A DNA stretch of 22,067 nucleotides, from assembly GCA_947305675.1 (NCBI GenBank), contig CAMZED010000014.1:1-22067 (forward strand), read 5' to 3'. Shown one piece after another: positions 6,771-15,520 of this stretch. Numbering within the stretch: position 1 is the stretch's first letter; the number at the start of each line of letters is the position of its first letter. Origin of the DNA: an uncultured Clostridia bacterium (GTDB lineage: Bacteria > Bacillota > Clostridia > Oscillospirales > CAG-382). The translations under genes and the position numbers were made by a program. The notes below the pieces were generated by a model that ran no database searches, was not told where the DNA came from, and worked only from the letters and a program-made list of their open reading frames with translations.

Positions 6771-7847
6771 TCAGTTTTCGGGCGCGATCTCGCCGCCGCC
6801 GAGCACCTCGTCGCCGTTGTAAAACACCGCCGCCTGTCCCGGTGTGACCGCCCTTTGGGGCGATTCGAATATCACATCGGCGGTTTTTCCGTCCGGCGAT
6901 ATCTTCAGCCGCGCTTTGCTTTCGGGCGCGTGGTAACGCACCCTTACCGAGCATTCGATCTCGTATCCGGGAGCAAAGCCGGATATCCAGTTTATATCCC
7001 TCACCTTCGCTTCCCGCGCGAAAACCGAGCCGCCTCCGCCGAGTATCACACGGTTGTTTGCGACGTCGATCTTCTTAACGTAAAGCGGGTATTCGTAAGC
7101 GATCCCAAGCCCTTTGCGCTGGCCGACGGTATATTTGCAGATGCCGCCGTGCTTGCCCAGCACTTTGCCGTCCTCGTCGACAAAATCGCCGGGTTCCGGC
7201 GAAACGCCGGCGTATTTTTTCACCGCGGCGCCGACGTCGCCGTCGGGGATAAAGCAGATATCCTGGCTGTCGGGCTTGTGCGCGTTAAGAAATCCGTTTT
7301 CGGCGGCGATCGCGCGGACCTCTTTTTTATCCATTCCGCCAAGCGGGAAAAGCGTGTGCTCCAACTGATGCTGATCCATCGAATAAAGCACGTAGCTTTG
7401 GTCTTTGGCGGGATCGAGCGCTTTTTTCAACTTGTAAAGTCCGCTCGCGGGGTCTTGCTCGATCCGCGCGTAATGCCCGGTCACTATCTTGTCGCAGCCG
7501 AGTACCGCGGCGCGTTCCGAAAGTTTGCCGAACTTCATATATCGGTTGCAGTCGATGCAGGGGTTCGGCGTAAGCCCGCGCAGATAATATCCGGCGAACT
7601 TGTCGATTATGGCGGTTTTGAAATCAGCCGTGAAATTAAAAACGTAATAGGGCATACCCAGTCGCCGCGCCACAGAACGCGCATCCTCCACGTCGTCGAG
7701 CGAACAGCATTTCCCTTCTGTTCCGTCCTCGCCGTCGAAAAGGCGCATGGTGCATCCGACGCATTCATATCCCGCCTGTTTGGTAATAAGTGCGGCGACC
7801 GATGAATCAACTCCGCCGCTCATTGCTATAAGCGCTTTCAAAGCCAT
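6771..7847 (-). CDS. mnmA: tRNA-specific 2-thiouridylase MnmA
   Basis: A 358-residue cytoplasmic enzyme that thiolates the wobble uridine U34 of tRNA-Lys, -Glu and -Gln using ATP and sulfur relayed from a cysteine desulfurase. The N-terminal PP-loop SGGVDSS (10-16) binds ATP. The conserved catalytic cysteines are Cys97 in TPNPCIDCN and Cys198 in SQDICFI. The central TVGQRKGLGI segment (240-249) and the C-terminal beta-barrel (about 285-358) are present, and the length is normal for the family. It follows the oxidoreductase gene by 32 bases, with AAGGGG as ribosome site, so the two are probably cotranscribed. There is no sign of damage. Confidence 0.97.
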   Translation of the reverse strand: MALKALIAMSGGVDSSVAALITKQAGYECVGCTMRLFDGEDGTEGKCCSLDDVEDARSVARRLGMPYYVFNFTADFKTAIIDKFAGYYLRGLTPNPCIDCNRYMKFGKLSERAAVLGCDKIVTGHYARIEQDPASGLYKLKKALDPAKDQSYVLYSMDQHQLEHTLFPLGGMDKKEVRAIAAENGFLNAHKPDSQDICFIPDGDVGAAVKKYAGVSPEPGDFVDEDGKVLGKHGGICKYTVGQRKGLGIAYEYPLYVKKIDVANNRVILGGGGSVFAREAKVRDINWISGFAPGYEIECSVRVRYHAPESKARLKISPDGKTADVIFESPQRAVTPGQAAVFYNGDEVLGGGEIAPEN

Positions 7848-7879
7848 TATTTACCCCTTGCGCAACAGATCCGAATAGG

Positions 7880-8812
7880 TTATTTACGCTGTGAAGCGGC
7901 GTAGAATTCCTCGAAAGCGGCTCCGTCAAAAGAGGGATCGCTTTCGGTAAGATCACAGATCCTTTCGGGCTTGCCGCCGTTTGCACGGCTCTTTATTCCG
8001 GCAAGCATTATTTTTACCGAATCGGTCATCTGTTTCACGGTGGCGATACGGTTTTCCCCGCCTTTCATATAAGCGCAGACCTGTTTGAGCATCGCCTCAT
8101 AGACCTTGTTGCTGTCGATCTTATAGGCGAACCCGGTTTTCGTGGTCATTACCAGAGCGGTCGAAGGCTGCCAACCCCTCTTGCAAATGTGGTAATCCGC
8201 TGTCGCGCCGTTGGCAAATCTTATAAAATAGCTGTCGCAATCGGCTCCGTCGACGTTGCCGGTCCCGATATAAGCCGTGCTTTCGGGATCGACGTCGCCC
8301 AAAAATCCCATTATCGATTCGACAGCGTGGATGGCATAGTTGAACTCGTCGACTCCGACGGTGACCGAAATATGCATTATCTCGCCGCGTTCTTCTTTCG
8401 GGATCGCGAAGAAAGATTCGTGCTCGTAAGTATATCTCATCGCGCTGGTGCCGATGATCTTTTTGCCTTCGTCCGCCAGACGTTCGAACTCTTTAAGGTC
8501 TTTAAGATTTCCCGCCAGAGGCTTGTCGACGAACACAGGGATCCCGGCGTTTATGAACGGTTTCGCCAATTCGAGATGTCTGTCCCAGTTGCAGCCCTGA
8601 ATAAACGCGAGATCGATATTTTTCGCCATCTCGTCAAGATCGTAATAACGTTTTTCAAGCCCGAATTTTTTGATAAAAGCCGAAACCTCTTCGTCGGTGC
8701 GGAAGGCGTCGTTATACACCGCGGTATAACGCCCTTCGTCGCCTTTTAAAAATATCTCTGCGAAAGAGGGCGCGTGTGAAGTGTCGATATTAACAGTACC
8801 GATTCTGAACAT
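7880..8812 (-). CDS. Gfo/Idh/MocA-type oxidoreductase, variant nucleotide motif
   Basis: 310 residues, somewhat short for this NAD(P)-dependent sugar or inositol dehydrogenase family. The layout fits: an N-terminal Rossmann-like domain (about 1-120), the DKPLA segment near residue 95-100 matching the family's EKP motif, then an alpha/beta domain with an NYAIHAVESI helix in the place of the usual substrate-site histidine. The usual GxGxxG fingerprint is missing; the first turn reads GTVNIDTSHAPSF. The protein may therefore bind the cofactor differently or have another role. A consensus promoter lies just upstream and GGGAG is 8 bases before the ATG. Fold assignment is likely; substrate is unknown. 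Confidence 0.75.
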   Translation of the reverse strand: MFRIGTVNIDTSHAPSFAEIFLKGDEGRYTAVYNDAFRTDEEVSAFIKKFGLEKRYYDLDEMAKNIDLAFIQGCNWDRHLELAKPFINAGIPVFVDKPLAGNLKDLKEFERLADEGKKIIGTSAMRYTYEHESFFAIPKEERGEIMHISVTVGVDEFNYAIHAVESIMGFLGDVDPESTAYIGTGNVDGADCDSYFIRFANGATADYHICKRGWQPSTALVMTTKTGFAYKIDSNKVYEAMLKQVCAYMKGGENRIATVKQMTDSVKIMLAGIKSRANGGKPERICDLTESDPSFDGAAFEEFYAASQRK

Positions 8813-8842
8813 TTTTTTGCTCCCGTATTTAAATTTTTGATA

Positions 8843-8871
8843 ATTTTACTCCAATAAACGCCGAATGTCAA
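8843..8871 (-). promoter_or_regulatory. consensus promoter for the oxidoreductase-mnmA pair
   Basis: On the - strand, TTGACA (8871-8866) and TAAAAT (8848-8843) are separated by 17 bases, about 30 bases upstream of the oxidoreductase ATG. The -35 overlaps the stop codon (8868-8870) of the upstream ABC gene, so this pair can be expressed independently of the exporter. Confidence 0.8.
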
Positions 8872-10619
8872 GACTCGAACTGACTGTTGTAAAGCGCGGC
8901 GTATTCGCCGTTCTTCGCCAGCAGTTCGGCGTGCCTGCCCTGCTCGACGACTTCGCCGTTTTTCATCATAAGTATCTTGTCGGCGTCGCGTACCGTCGAA
9001 AGCCGGTGCGCAACGATAAAACTCGTTCTGCCGCGCATCATCCCGGCAAAAGCGTCCTGAATCTTCAATTCGGTGCGGGTGTCGATCGAAGAAGTCGCCT
9101 CGTCGAGAATAAGCATCGGCGGCAGGCAAAGCATTACCCTCGCAATGCAGATAAGCTGTTTTTCGCCCTGCGAAAGCCCGCCGGAATCGGATATAACCGT
9201 ATTGTATCCTTGCGGCAGACGGCTTATGAACCCGTCGGCGTGCGCCGCTTTCGCGGCGGCGACGATCTCTTCCTCGCTCGCGTCGGGGCGCCCGAACGCA
9301 ATATTGGCGCGGACGGTGTCCTCTTTTATCCAGGTGTCCTGAAGCACCATCCCGAAGTTACGCCTTACAGAGCCGCGCGTCAAACCGGCGGCGTCTTGAC
9401 CGTCAAAATATATTCTTCCGCCGTCGGCGTCGTAAAACCGCATAAGCAGGTTGATCAAAGTCGTCTTGCCGCACCCCGTCGGACCGACGATCGCGATCTT
9501 TTCTCCCTTTTTCACGTCGAGCCGCAGTCTTTTGATAAGCGTTTTTGCTTTGTCGTAGGAAAAATCGAGGTCTTCGATATTTATATCGCCTTTTGCGCCG
9601 CGAAGCTCCGAACAGCCTTCCGGATCGGTCTCGCAGGGGGAATCGTAAATCAGTTCAAACACTCTTTCCCCGCAGGCGATCGAGTTCTGAAGTTCGGTAA
9701 TAACGCCGGATATTTCGTTGAAAGGTTTTGCATATTGCGCCGCAAAGCTGAGGAAAGCGCTTAGTCCGCCGACGGTAAGCGCGCCTTCTCCGCCGATGAT
9801 CATAAGCGACCCGGCAAGCGCCGCCGCCGCATAGATCAAAGCGTTCAAAAAGCGCGTCGTCGGGTTTGTCAGCGACGAGAAGAAAGTCGCTTTAAGCGCC
9901 GCCGCCGAAAGCCTGCGGTTGATATCCGCGAATCTCGCGGTGTTCGCTTCCTCTCTGCCGAAAGCCTTTACCGTCTTCTGGTTGGAAACAGACTCGTCGA
10001 TAAAAGCCGTCGCCTCTCCGCGAAGCAGAGATTGCAGTCTGAAGGTTTTGTAGGTGCGTTTGGCGATAAATCTCGCGGCAAACAGAGTCGCCGGGGTAAG
10101 AAAAGCCACAATGAGTGTTATCTTTACGTTCAGACCGAACATGAATATAAGCGTCCCGATTATCGTCGCCGCTCCGGTGAACAGCTGTGAAAATCCCAGA
10201 AGCAGACCGTCGGCAAAAGTTTCGGCGTCGGACACCATACGGCTTACGGTATCGCCCGCCGGGCGCGGATCAAGATAAGAAAGCGGTGTTTTTTGCAGTT
10301 TTCTTATCGCTTTTGCGCGCAGATCGCGCACTGTGTGATATACCACCCGGTTGTTTATCATTCCCTGCGCCCACTGTATCAAAGCGCCCCCGCCCGCGCA
10401 GACGGCAATGTTTACAAACAGACGGAAGAGATTTTCGAAATCGACTTCGTTTTCGCCGGCGATCGCGTCGACGCAGCTGCCGACCGCAACAGGGATATAA
10501 AGCGAAAGTGCAACGCCCGCCGCCGCAAGCAGAAGCGAAAGCGTCGCAAGCGCGATATTGCGCTTCAACAGCGAGAAAATCCTGTTTAATGTGTTTTCGG
10601 AACCGACCGTTTTTTTCAT
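8868..10619 (-). CDS. heterodimeric ABC exporter, catalytically consensus half
   Basis: 583 residues: a six-helix exporter membrane domain (about 20-320) fused to an ATPase domain (about 345-583). Motifs are Walker A GPTGCGKT (379-386), Q-loop MVLQD, signature LSQGE (482-486, not the usual LSGGQ), Walker B MLILDE with Glu507, and switch His538 (VAHRLS). Its partner, encoded immediately upstream with a 4-base overlap, has complementary changes. The dimer would therefore contain one full ATP site (this Walker A/B with the partner's FSGGQ) and one degenerate site, as known for TM287/288 and BmrCD. This suggests a multidrug or lipid/peptide exporter; the cargo is unknown. Confidence 0.92.
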   Translation of the reverse strand: MKKTVGSENTLNRIFSLLKRNIALATLSLLLAAAGVALSLYIPVAVGSCVDAIAGENEVDFENLFRLFVNIAVCAGGGALIQWAQGMINNRVVYHTVRDLRAKAIRKLQKTPLSYLDPRPAGDTVSRMVSDAETFADGLLLGFSQLFTGAATIIGTLIFMFGLNVKITLIVAFLTPATLFAARFIAKRTYKTFRLQSLLRGEATAFIDESVSNQKTVKAFGREEANTARFADINRRLSAAALKATFFSSLTNPTTRFLNALIYAAAALAGSLMIIGGEGALTVGGLSAFLSFAAQYAKPFNEISGVITELQNSIACGERVFELIYDSPCETDPEGCSELRGAKGDINIEDLDFSYDKAKTLIKRLRLDVKKGEKIAIVGPTGCGKTTLINLLMRFYDADGGRIYFDGQDAAGLTRGSVRRNFGMVLQDTWIKEDTVRANIAFGRPDASEEEIVAAAKAAHADGFISRLPQGYNTVISDSGGLSQGEKQLICIARVMLCLPPMLILDEATSSIDTRTELKIQDAFAGMMRGRTSFIVAHRLSTVRDADKILMMKNGEVVEQGRHAELLAKNGEYAALYNSQFES

Positions 10620-12337
10620 ACCGCCGCCTCCTTTTTGAACTGCGATTCGTAAATTTCGCGGTAAACTTCGCAGTTTTCCAAAAGTTCGTCGTGGGTGCCC
10701 AAACCGACTTGCCTGCCTTCGTTGAGCACAAGGATCCTGTCAGCGTGCGCGATGGAAGAAGTCCTCTGCGAAACGATCACCGTCGCACGGTCGCCCGCCC
10801 CTTCTTTCAATGCCTTTCTCATCGCCGCCTCGGTGGCAAAATCGAGTGCCGACGCGCTGTCGTCAAGAATAAGTATCTCCGGCGAGCCCACAAGCGCGCG
10901 CGCGACGGCAAGCCGCTGGCGCTGTCCGCCCGAAAAATTCAAGCCGCCGGGTTCGACGGTGCAATCCAGCCCGCCGTCTTTCGACCCGACAGTATCGAGT
11001 GCGCGAGCCGTTTCCAAAGCCTTTAACAAATCGTCGTCCGTTGCGCCCGGGTCGCGCCAGCAAAGATTATCGCGCAGGGTGCCGGAAAACAGCACGGCTT
11101 TCTGCGGCGCCAGTCCGATGATTTTCCGCAGTTCTTTGCCGTCGACCGAATCGACGTTTTCTCCGCGGATAAGTATTTTGCCGCCGGTGGCGCGGTAAAA
11201 CCCCGCCAAAAGGTTCACAAGCGTGGTCTTCCCCGATCCGGTACCGCCGATCACTCCGAGAGTCTCGCCCTTTCCGAGTTTGAACGTAATATCGCAAAGT
11301 GCGTCGCCCGCCGCGCCGTCATAGCGGAACGAAACGCCGCGGAATTCGATCAGACCGCCGCTTTCCGGCGCCGCTTTCGCGGCTTTCGGTTCGCCTTCGG
11401 CGGAATCGAGCACCGCCTGCACGCGGTTTCCGCAGGCGATCCCTTTGGTTACATTTATTATCAGGTTTGCCAGCTTTATCAGTTCGACAAGTATCTGCGA
11501 CATATAATTGTACATTGCGACGACGGCGCCCTGAGTCATCATCCCGTGTTCCACCCGCAAAGCGCCTTTGTATATAAGAAGAATTACAAAAAGGTTCACC
11601 AAAAGGAAGCACAAAGGATTCAGCAGCGAGGATATCCTGCCGGTGAATTTCTGAATTCTCGCAAGGTTTTCGTTTTCGGCGTCGAATTCCGACACTTCGC
11701 TTTTTTCTTTGCAAAACGCTCGTATTACCCTTATACCCAAAAGGTTTTCGCGCGTTTTGCTTAAAACTTTATCGAGCGACGCGCGTATCTTTTTCTGCAT
11801 CGGCAGGCAGACGAGCATTATTCCGAACACCGCGGCGGCAAGCAGCGGGATCACTATAACGAACACGACCGCCGTGTCCGGATCGACGGTAAAAGCCATT
11901 ATCGCCGCGCCGAACACAATAAAAGGCGAGCGCAGCAGCAGCCTCAGCGTAAGGTTCACGGCGGCTTGGATCTGGTCGATATCGCTTGTCATTCTGGTGA
12001 TCAGAGTGGATATCCCGATACCGTCGAGCCGGGAATAGGAAAATTTCTGTATCTTTTCAAAAAGCGCAAAGCGAAGTTCTTTTGCAAACCCTACCGCGGC
12101 TTTTGCGGCGAAATACTGTGCCGTTACCGCCAGACCGAACCCGATCAGGCCGAGAACCGCAAGCAAAGCCGCCGATCTCAGGACAAAGCCTTCGTCCGAA
12201 AGGCGGATCCCGTTATCGATCATCGCGGCAATAACAAGCGGCACAAAAAGTTCCGCGACCGCTTCGCAAAGTTTAAAAAGCGGGGCGAGGACCGTTTCGC
12301 GCCGGTAGTTTTTCAAGTATTTGAACAAACGTTTCAT
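10616..12337 (-). CDS. heterodimeric ABC exporter, degenerate-site half
   Basis: 573 residues: membrane domain (about 15-310) plus ATPase domain (about 328-573). Walker A is GGTGSGKT (364-371) and the signature is a normal FSGGQ (468-472). After the Walker B aspartate (Asp492) the catalytic glutamate is replaced by Asp493, and the switch histidine by Gln524 (SQRTS). These are the hallmarks of the non-catalytic half of a heterodimeric exporter. Its last bases overlap the start of the partner gene (ATGA-type, 10616-10619), indicating translational coupling and equal production. The ATG has AAAAGGGA upstream, and a promoter lies at 12370-12398. Confidence 0.92.
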   Translation of the reverse strand: MKRLFKYLKNYRRETVLAPLFKLCEAVAELFVPLVIAAMIDNGIRLSDEGFVLRSAALLAVLGLIGFGLAVTAQYFAAKAAVGFAKELRFALFEKIQKFSYSRLDGIGISTLITRMTSDIDQIQAAVNLTLRLLLRSPFIVFGAAIMAFTVDPDTAVVFVIVIPLLAAAVFGIMLVCLPMQKKIRASLDKVLSKTRENLLGIRVIRAFCKEKSEVSEFDAENENLARIQKFTGRISSLLNPLCFLLVNLFVILLIYKGALRVEHGMMTQGAVVAMYNYMSQILVELIKLANLIINVTKGIACGNRVQAVLDSAEGEPKAAKAAPESGGLIEFRGVSFRYDGAAGDALCDITFKLGKGETLGVIGGTGSGKTTLVNLLAGFYRATGGKILIRGENVDSVDGKELRKIIGLAPQKAVLFSGTLRDNLCWRDPGATDDDLLKALETARALDTVGSKDGGLDCTVEPGGLNFSGGQRQRLAVARALVGSPEILILDDSASALDFATEAAMRKALKEGAGDRATVIVSQRTSSIAHADRILVLNEGRQVGLGTHDELLENCEVYREIYESQFKKEAAV

Positions 12338-12369
12338 AAAGCGTCCCTTTTACAACTTTTTCCGCAAAA

Positions 12370-12398
12370 AGTTTACCATAAATTAATTATATTTGCAA
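12370..12398 (-). promoter_or_regulatory. promoter of the heterodimeric ABC exporter
   Basis: On the - strand, TTGCAA (12398-12393) and TAAACT (12375-12370) are 17 bases apart, about 33 bases before the ATG. The match is moderate and the region is AT-rich. Confidence 0.6.
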
Positions 12399-12418
12399 TA
12401 GCCGCAAAGCATTTTGGG

Positions 12419-12447
12419 TTGACTTTGGAGGTTTATGGTGATAGAAT
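12419..12447 (+). promoter_or_regulatory. promoter of polA
   Basis: TTGACT (12419-12424) and TAGAAT (12442-12447) are spaced by 17 bases. AAAAGGAG lies 6 bases or so ahead of the polA ATG at 12484. It is divergent from the exporter promoter, with about 20 bases between the two -35 boxes. Confidence 0.8.
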
Positions 12448-12483
12448 GAATTTGTATAAATACGCTCTTAAAAGGAGACCGTA

Positions 12484-14964
12484 ATGGGCAAGGCATTGAT
12501 ATTTGACGGGAACAGCATACTCAACCGCGCGTTTTACGGAGTGCGCCCGTTGAACGCGCCGGACGGGCTTCCGACCAACGCGCTTTTCGGCTTTATCAAT
12601 ATGATCTCAAAAGCGTTCAATTCAGTCGGAAGCAAAGTCGGCTACGCCGCGGTCGCTTTCGACCTTAAACAAAAAACGTTCCGACACAGTGCCGACGCGA
12701 ACTACAAAGCCAACCGCAAAGGTATGCCGGAAGAACTCGCTTTGCAGCTTCCTTTCGCCAAGGAACTCGCGGCGGATCTCGGTCTGAAGGTCATCGTTTG
12801 CCCCGGCTATGAAGCGGACGATATACTCGGCACGCTTTCAAAAGGGTTTTCGGCGCGCGGGGACGAATGCTTTATCGTCACCGGCGATCGCGACAGCTTT
12901 CAATTAATAAACAGCAAGGTTACCGTGCTTCTGGCGTCTAACGACGAAACAAAGGTAATGGATCCCGCCGCCATATCCGAAAAATACGGCGTCGAACCGA
13001 AGCAGCTTATCGACGTCAAAGCGATAATGGGCGACCAGTCCGACAATATCCCCGGCGTTCCGGGAATCGGCGAAAAGGGCGCGCTTAAACTCATTTCGCT
13101 TTATTCTACGCTCGACGGGGTCTATGACCATATCGGGGAAATAAACGGTTCCACCCGCGCCAAACTCGAACAGGGCAGGGAAAGCGCCTATAACTCGCTT
13201 TTCCTGGCAAAGATCGTAACAGACGCTCCGCTTGAATGCGGCTTGGACGATTGTGCTTACAACGGGCCGGATACCGCCGCCCTGCGCGCGCTTTATACCC
13301 GGCTCGGGTTTAAGGTCTTTCTTGATAAACTTTCCGAAACCGCGCCCGAAGCCGCCGAAGAGGTTTACAAGTCTTTGGGCTCGGTCGGCGACGTAAGCGG
13401 AAAAACCGTTTATATAAACCGCGAAAACGGCAGGATAAGCGTTTTTTCCGACGGCGAATGTTTTTCCGGCGACGAAGAAGCCGCAAAGGACATCCTCTCA
13501 TCCGCGGGGAGGCTCGTCTGCTGGTCGTCAAAAGAAGTATTCGCGTTTGCGGAAACGGGTGGATTCAGAATAAGCGGCGAGATCGAAGACATTTCGCTTA
13601 TGGCTTACGTGGCTTCCCCGGCGGACAATGGGGTCAGCTTCGGCAAAGTCGCACTCGATATACTCGGCGTAAACAGCAACGACGTAAAAATTTCTTTGCT
13701 GCCGCGGCTTTTTGAAAAACTCAATGAAAAACTTACCCCGGAGATGTTCAGACTTTATAAAGAGACCGAACTGCCTCTTGCAAAAGTGCTGGCAAATATG
13801 GAACTGCGCGGCTTCCGCGTGGACCGTGCCGCTTTGGACAACTTCGCCGCAAAGCTCAATTCGTCGATCTCCTGCGAGGAACAGGCGATTTATTCGCACG
13901 CGGGCGGGGAATTCAACATCAATTCTCCCAAACAGCTCGCCAACGTGCTTTTCGAGGAACTCCGGCTTCCGCCCTCGCGCAAGACAAAAAGCGGTTATTC
14001 CACCGACGCCGAGGTTTTGGAAAGGCTTTTGCCTTACCACCCGATAATCGGGCTTATACTTGAATACCGCAAAGACGCAAAACTGAAAAGCACCTATTGC
14101 GACGGGCTTTCCAAACAGATCTCGCCCGACGGACGGATACACACTACGTTCAAACAGACCCAAACGCTCACCGGCAGGCTTTCATCGGCGGAGCCGAACC
14201 TGCAGAATATCCCGGTGAGAAGCGACAAGGGCAGGGAATTAAGACGTTTCTTTGTCGCCGACGAGGACAAACTGCTTATCGACGCCGATTATTCTCAGAT
14301 CGAACTTCGGGTACTGGCGCACGTCTCGGGCGACGAAACGCTTATAAAAGCCTTCGAATGCGGCGACGACATCCACACCATAACCGCTTCACAGGTGTTC
14401 GGCGTTCCCGCCGATTCGGTCACGCCGGATATGCGCAAACGCGCAAAAGCCGTCAACTTCGGCATAATTTACGGCATTGGCGATTATTCTCTGTCGCAGG
14501 ATCTTCACGTTCCGCGCAGAGTCGCCGCCGAATATATCGAAAACTATCTTGCAAAATATCCCCGTGTGCGCGAATATCTCGAATCGGCGAAAGAATCCGC
14601 CCGCCGCGACGGATACGTCACCACGTTCTTCGGCAGGCGCAGATACGTGCCGGAGATCACGGCGCGCAACGCCGTGACCCGCGCTTTCGGCGAACGCGTC
14701 GCCATGAACACCCCCATCCAGGGCGCCGCGGCGGATCTTATAAAAATCGCCATGATCCGCGCCGAGGACATGCTTTCGGCGGCGGGGCTCGAATCAAAGC
14801 TCATTCTTCAGATACACGACGAACTTATTATCGAATCGCCCGATTCCGAAGTCGAACGCGCAAGCGCTATCCTGCGCGAGGCTATGGTCGGAGCGGCGAA
14901 ACTGAAAGTCCCGCTCGAAGTCGATATCGGCGTGGGCAAAAGCTGGTACGACGCGAAACAGTGA
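12484..14964 (+). CDS. polA: DNA polymerase I (inactive 3'-5' proofreading domain)
   Basis: An 826-residue family A polymerase that fills gaps and removes RNA primers during replication and repair. The 5' nuclease domain (1-290) keeps its metal ligands: FDGN, YEADDILG (109-116), TGDRDS (133-138), GDQSDNIPGVPGIG (183-196). In the 3'-5' exonuclease-like region (about 305-400) the DxE motif is gone (VYINREN) and the HNxKYD-type motif is replaced by CWSSKEV, so proofreading should be lost, as in Taq and Bacillus stearothermophilus enzymes. The polymerase domain is intact: motif A DADYSQIELR with Asp602, motif B with Arg651, Lys655, Phe659 and Tyr663, and motif C HDE (778-780). Length is close to Taq (832). 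First gene of a + strand run, with its own promoter. Confidence 0.98.
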   Translation: MGKALIFDGNSILNRAFYGVRPLNAPDGLPTNALFGFINMISKAFNSVGSKVGYAAVAFDLKQKTFRHSADANYKANRKGMPEELALQLPFAKELAADLGLKVIVCPGYEADDILGTLSKGFSARGDECFIVTGDRDSFQLINSKVTVLLASNDETKVMDPAAISEKYGVEPKQLIDVKAIMGDQSDNIPGVPGIGEKGALKLISLYSTLDGVYDHIGEINGSTRAKLEQGRESAYNSLFLAKIVTDAPLECGLDDCAYNGPDTAALRALYTRLGFKVFLDKLSETAPEAAEEVYKSLGSVGDVSGKTVYINRENGRISVFSDGECFSGDEEAAKDILSSAGRLVCWSSKEVFAFAETGGFRISGEIEDISLMAYVASPADNGVSFGKVALDILGVNSNDVKISLLPRLFEKLNEKLTPEMFRLYKETELPLAKVLANMELRGFRVDRAALDNFAAKLNSSISCEEQAIYSHAGGEFNINSPKQLANVLFEELRLPPSRKTKSGYSTDAEVLERLLPYHPIIGLILEYRKDAKLKSTYCDGLSKQISPDGRIHTTFKQTQTLTGRLSSAEPNLQNIPVRSDKGRELRRFFVADEDKLLIDADYSQIELRVLAHVSGDETLIKAFECGDDIHTITASQVFGVPADSVTPDMRKRAKAVNFGIIYGIGDYSLSQDLHVPRRVAAEYIENYLAKYPRVREYLESAKESARRDGYVTTFFGRRRYVPEITARNAVTRAFGERVAMNTPIQGAAADLIKIAMIRAEDMLSAAGLESKLILQIHDELIIESPDSEVERASAILREAMVGAAKLKVPLEVDIGVGKSWYDAKQ

Positions 14965-14983
14965 CAGACGGGAGAGTTTTTTA

Positions 14984-15520
14984 ATGGATCTGATCCTTGT
15001 TAAAGCATCGAATGATTATCGGCGGCAGATAACCGATATGATGGACGAATGGACTTCGACGGGCGAGAAGATAATCCCTTACGCCATCAGGAAAAACGAT
15101 TATCACGATTTCGACAATTACGCAAAAAACCTTGAACTGACCGAGCCGAAGGACGGTTTGGTTCCCGATTCGACTTTTTTCTGCCTTGACGCCGAAAGAA
15201 ATATCATCGTCGGCGCGGTGAACATAAGGCATTATCTCAACGCGAATCTGCTGCGTGCCGGCGGCCATATCGGCGACGGCGTTCGCCCTTCCGAGCGAAG
15301 AAAAGGTATAGCGACGAAAATGATCGCGCTGGCGTTGGACGAATGTGCGAAGCTCGGCATCGACCGGGTCCTTATGGTTTGCGACAAAGACAATATCGGT
15401 TCGAAAAAGAGCATCATCAACAACGGCGGCGTTCTTGAAAACGAATTTTTCGACGAGGAATACGGGACCGTCGTATTGCGTTACTGGATAGATTTAAAAG
15501 AAAGAGAAGGAAAGAAATAA
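14984..15520 (+). CDS. GNAT family N-acetyltransferase
   Basis: A 178-residue protein of the GNAT fold, which transfers an acetyl group from acetyl-CoA to an amine. The acetyl-CoA pyrophosphate loop is clear: VRPSERRKGIATKM (100-113), followed by the usual LALDECAKLGIDRVLMVCDKDNIGSKKSIINNGG segment, where late Asn and Lys residues complete the cofactor pocket. GGGAG lies about 9 bases before the ATG, and the gap to polA is 19 bases. Its stop codon directly abuts the next ATG. The substrate is unknown and no aminoglycoside-type motif is obvious. Confidence 0.88.
   Translation: MDLILVKASNDYRRQITDMMDEWTSTGEKIIPYAIRKNDYHDFDNYAKNLELTEPKDGLVPDSTFFCLDAERNIIVGAVNIRHYLNANLLRAGGHIGDGVRPSERRKGIATKMIALALDECAKLGIDRVLMVCDKDNIGSKKSIINNGGVLENEFFDEEYGTVVLRYWIDLKEREGKK

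Noticed and set aside
6756..7805. A 349-codon + strand reading frame
   Set aside because: It is antisense to mnmA, which has full catalytic motifs. It also starts inside the terminator region.
13310..13592. Small - strand frames within polA
   Set aside because: Antisense shadows in the middle of an intact polA, with no ribosome site.
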